From: Streptomyces rubrogriseus
GTDB lineage: Bacteria; Actinomycetota; Actinomycetes; Streptomycetales; Streptomycetaceae
Direction: 5' to 3'
NCBI RefSeq assembly: GCF_027947575.1
Contig: NZ_CP116256.1
Span: 806,001-870,000, forward strand
DNA length: 64,000 nucleotides
The notes beneath the pieces were generated by a model. That model worked only from the letters and a program-made list of their open reading frames with translations, did not search any database and was not told where the DNA came from. The translations under genes were made by a program, and so were the position numbers. Positions within the stretch are counted from its first letter, which is position 1. Every line of letters begins with the position of its first letter. Below are positions 61,729 through 64,000 of the stretch, piece after piece.

Positions 61729-62211
61729 TCAGGACGGTTCGGGTGCCGGACCGGTGCCGTACGCGTCCAGCGCCGCCGTGAGCCGGTCGAGGCGGGCGCG
61801 CAGGTCCTGGACCTCGGTCAGGTCCAGGCCGGTCGCCGCGGCGATCCGGCGGGGCACCTCGACGGCCCGCCCGCGCAGCGCCGCGCCCTCCCCGGTCAGC
61901 CGCACCTCCACCGACCGCTCGTCGCGCGTGCTGCGCTCGCGCCGGACCAGACCGGCCGCCTCCAGCCGCTTGAGCAGGGGCGACAGCGTGCCGGAGTCGA
62001 GGCGAAGGTGCTCCCCGAGCCTCTTCACGGGCAGCTCGCCGTGCTCCCACAGCACCAGCAGCACCAGGTACTGGGAGTAGGTGAGCCCGAGATCCTTGAG
62101 GACCACGCGGTAGACGCTGCCGAAGGCGCGCGACGCGGCGCTCAGCGAGAAGCAGATCTGCTGGTCCAGGCGGAGCCAGTCGGTTGCGGGCTCGGTCGCG
62201 GGCGTGGTCAT
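61729..62211 (-). CDS. ohrR: OhrR-type MarR-family repressor
   Basis: 160 residues. Winged helix-turn-helix '[49 protein letters not shown]'. Cys20 in '[14 protein letters not shown]' matches the redox-sensing cysteine of OhrR, whose oxidation by organic hydroperoxides releases DNA. Divergent from ohr, 139 bp apart, with a tandem operator-like repeat between them. One-cysteine or two-cysteine class cannot be settled, as no second cysteine is present; that favours the one-Cys type. Confidence 0.92.
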   Translation of the reverse strand: MTTPATEPATDWLRLDQQICFSLSAASRAFGSVYRVVLKDLGLTYSQYLVLLVLWEHGELPVKRLGEHLRLDSGTLSPLLKRLEAAGLVRRERSTRDERSVEVRLTGEGAALRGRAVEVPRRIAAATGLDLTEVQDLRARLDRLTAALDAYGTGPAPEPS

Positions 62212-62248
62212 GCGCTCCAGGGTAACCGACCGTCGTTGTCCGCGATTC

Positions 62249-62278
62249 AGTTGTACACAATCTAGTTGCGTGCAATCA
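62249..62278. promoter_or_regulatory. Probable OhrR operator
   Basis: Two adjacent 15-bp units, AGTTGTACACAATCT (62249-62263) and AGTTGCGTGCAATCA (62264-62278). Each is itself a TTG-n4-CAA inverted repeat. TTGCGT (62266-62271) and TACTTG (62291-62296), 19 bp apart, could be the ohr promoter, so the operator would overlap its -35. Confidence 0.7.
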
Positions 62279-62350
62279 AATGGCGTGCTCTACTTGTGGC
62301 TGTCAGGCACACAGACCCCCTCCCGAACTCCTGAAAGGGACGGTTCTCCC

Positions 62351-62764
62351 ATGGACGCGCTCTACACCGCCGCCGCCACCGCCACCCACGGCCGCGACGG
62401 CCGCGCCGTCAGCTCCGACGGCACGCTCGACCTCGCCCTCGGCATCCCCGTCGAGATGGGCGGCAACGGGCAGGGCACCAACCCCGAGCAGCTCTTCGCG
62501 GCCGGGTACGCGGCCTGTTTCGGCAGCGCCCTCGGCGTGGTCGGCCGGGCGGCGAAGGTCGACGTCAGCGACGCCGCGGTGACCGCCGAGGTCGGCATCG
62601 GCAAGCAGGGCGAGGGCTTCGCGCTCGCCGTCACCCTCCGGGTCGAGCTGCCCGAGGGCCTCGACGAGGAGACCGGCCGCAAGCTGGTCGAGCAGGCCCA
62701 CCAGGTCTGCCCCTACTCCAACGCCACCCGCGGCAACATCCCGGTCGACCTCGTCATCGAGTAG
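62351..62764 (+). CDS. ohr: Organic hydroperoxide resistance protein (Ohr)
   Basis: 137 residues from ATG 62351. A thiol peroxidase of the OsmC/Ohr family that reduces organic hydroperoxides. The two catalytic cysteines are Cys56 (GYAACFGSAL) and Cys120 (HQVCPYSNATRGNI), and Arg18 near 'HGRDGRAVSSDG' fits the conserved arginine. The pair with ohrR is the standard divergent arrangement in Streptomyces. Confidence 0.95.
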   Translation: MDALYTAAATATHGRDGRAVSSDGTLDLALGIPVEMGGNGQGTNPEQLFAAGYAACFGSALGVVGRAAKVDVSDAAVTAEVGIGKQGEGFALAVTLRVELPEGLDEETGRKLVEQAHQVCPYSNATRGNIPVDLVIE

Positions 62765-62802
62765 TCGCGGTCATCGAGTAGTCGCGCTCGCGCCGCAAGC
62801 GC

Positions 62803-64000
62803 TCACCCGACCCGCGCCAGCACCTCCCCCGTCCGCTCGCTCCACGCCACCACCACCGCCTCCTCGGGCACCGGGTGCCAGCGCGTCAGCAGCAGCCAGC
62901 GGACGTGGTAGCGGCGGACGACCGCGGCGCGCTCGGCGCGGGTCGAGCCGGGCGCCAGGTACGCCTTGACGGCGGCCGCCCGCCGCCCGCGCTCCCGCTC
63001 GTCCAGCGCCGGGTCCGGCCAGGCGGGCGCCGCGAGGTTCGGCCCGTACCCGGCGATGGCGTGCCCGGCGTAGTAGCCGTCGGTGATCACCACCTCGCCG
63101 GGGCCGATGTGCCGCGCCGCCCAGGTGTACGTCGGCCACTGCGGCGGCTGCTCGAAGCCGACCGGGTCCAGGGCCCGCGGCACCACCGCCCCCGCGTGCA
63201 CCGCGAGGAACCCCAGCAGCGCACCGGCCGTCGCGGTCCGGCCCAGCGTCGTCCGCCACCGCCCCCACGGCCGGGGCGCGGCCAGCTCCACCGCTAGGGC
63301 GAACTGCAACGGCACCAGCGTGAGCCCGAGGATCCGGCCGTAGGTGTAGTGGCCGCTGAACCAGCCGTACGCCACCACCGCGCAGTCCAGCGCGAACATC
63401 AGCACCAGCGGGTCCCGGCGCGAGCGGCGTCCGCGCGCCCACAGGGCCGGCAGGCCGAGCAGGGCCAGCCAGAACTCCCCGGGCAGGTCGAGGTACAGGA
63501 CCCGGTGCATGGCGTCCACGCTGTCGTCGCCGGCCAGCGCGAGCACGTCGAAGTACGGCCAGGCCGCCGCCGCCCCCACCGCCACGGCGCCGGCCAGCGC
63601 CCACCGCCCCACGACCGGCCCGCGCCACCCGTCCTGCCATCCGGCCACCAGCGCCACCGCGCCGAGCACCGCCGCCACCGAGGTGATGGGGTGGACGAGC
63701 AGGATCAGGCCGTACAGGACGCCCAGCGCCCCGTATCCGGGCAGGCCGCGCAGTCCGCTCGGCCCCACGTACCGCACCCGGCGCCCGTCCCGCGCCCGCG
63801 CCCCGGTCAGCGCCCAGGCCCAGAAGGCCAGCCCGATCGCGAAGGTCGACGGGTAGCCGAGGTTGCCCGTCATCGACATCAGCCCGAGGTAGCCGCTCCA
63901 CCAGGCCCGCTCCGTGCCCCACAGCAGGGTCATCGCCCCCAGCGCCAGCACCGGCGCCCACGGGCGCGGGGTCAGTACCCGGACGAAGCGGTTCAGGCCG
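62803..64000 (-). CDS. Integral membrane protein (5' end outside window)
   Basis: The frame is open to the right edge, so the N-terminus is missing. The visible ~398 residues show eight or nine hydrophobic helices rich in Ala, Leu and Trp. A soluble region follows near the end, with 'TYTWAARHIGPGEVVITDGYYAGHAIAGYGPNLAAPAWPD' and 'RRYHVRWLLLTRWHP'. The pattern resembles polyprenyl-phosphate-sugar-dependent (GT-C type) membrane glycosyltransferases, which have multi-helix bodies and a terminal extracytoplasmic part, but the diagnostic N-terminal loop is absent. Function therefore unassigned. Confidence 0.75.
   Translation of the reverse strand, partial: GLNRFVRVLTPRPWAPVLALGAMTLLWGTERAWWSGYLGLMSMTGNLGYPSTFAIGLAFWAWALTGARARDGRRVRYVGPSGLRGLPGYGALGVLYGLILLVHPITSVAAVLGAVALVAGWQDGWRGPVVGRWALAGAVAVGAAAAWPYFDVLALAGDDSVDAMHRVLYLDLPGEFWLALLGLPALWARGRRSRRDPLVLMFALDCAVVAYGWFSGHYTYGRILGLTLVPLQFALAVELAAPRPWGRWRTTLGRTATAGALLGFLAVHAGAVVPRALDPVGFEQPPQWPTYTWAARHIGPGEVVITDGYYAGHAIAGYGPNLAAPAWPDPALDERERGRRAAAVKAYLAPGSTRAERAAVVRRYHVRWLLLTRWHPVPEEAVVVAWSERTGEVLARVG

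Overview
The window is high-GC chromosomal DNA of a Streptomyces-type actinomycete. Coding frames have strongly GC-biased third positions, many starts are GTG, and the 16S rRNA carries actinobacterial signatures. From general knowledge, the gene order matches the Streptomyces chromosome around mtrAB-lpqB-secA and, more loosely, the Mycobacterium tuberculosis block from the Rv3259/Rv3258c neighbourhood through manA, sahH, mtrA, mtrB, lpqB, comF, hpf and secA1. The window is therefore mostly conserved core genome. I see no integrase, transposase, prophage, CRISPR array or tRNA.

Left part (1-16979). The window opens inside a large membrane glycosyltransferase-like protein, translationally coupled to a secreted DUF5719 protein. 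A convergent degenerate metallopeptidase and a small DUF3499 zinc-ribbon protein follow. Next come an L-lactate permease and a sugar-phosphate group: phosphomannomutase, Trm112-like protein, SIS-domain isomerase and mannose-6-phosphate isomerase (GDP-mannose supply). After these are a CDF metal transporter, adenosylhomocysteinase with a long leader, a hypothetical protein, and divergent RDD and SpoIIM-like membrane proteins.

rRNA operon (about 16980-22765). It is ordered promoter/leader, 16S, 23S, 5S, with no spacer tRNA and two terminator hairpins. A perfect 17-nt complement flanks the 23S and marks the pre-23S processing stem.

Middle (22766-45287). Convergent to the rRNA is an overlapping five-gene operon (GPDPase membrane-domain protein, DUF4129, DUF4350, MoxR ATPase, DUF58). 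Then mtnA leads into mtrA-mtrB-lpqB, a two-component system with its lipoprotein. After lpqB lie a 23-bp tandem repeat, two DnaA-box-like motifs and a ComF gene that is frameshifted as sequenced. Next are long HPF, a NarL-type response regulator, a YcaQ-like glycosylase, a GNAT acetyltransferase, secA, an Rv3235-like protein with a disrupted frame, a DUF6912 protein and a HAD hydrolase.

Right part (45288-64000). The very large NAD-glutamate dehydrogenase is followed, on the other strand, by a wall-polymer island (GT2, CDP-glycerol glycerophosphotransferase, TagH-like ATPase, TagG-like permease). Then come a TetR regulator, a small P-loop kinase-like protein, a leaderless GNAT gene, a hypothetical protein, a DinB protein, a membrane-anchored glutaredoxin-like protein, galE, a divergent ohrR/ohr pair with a visible operator, and a truncated membrane protein.

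The most unusual items are the frameshifted comF, the tandem repeat plus DnaA-box-like pair before it, the frame switch in the Rv3235-like gene, a 39-nt dispersed palindromic repeat present twice 42 kb apart, the direct repeat at the mtrA promoter, and a probable set of leaderless transcripts. No convincing new multi-gene system was found.
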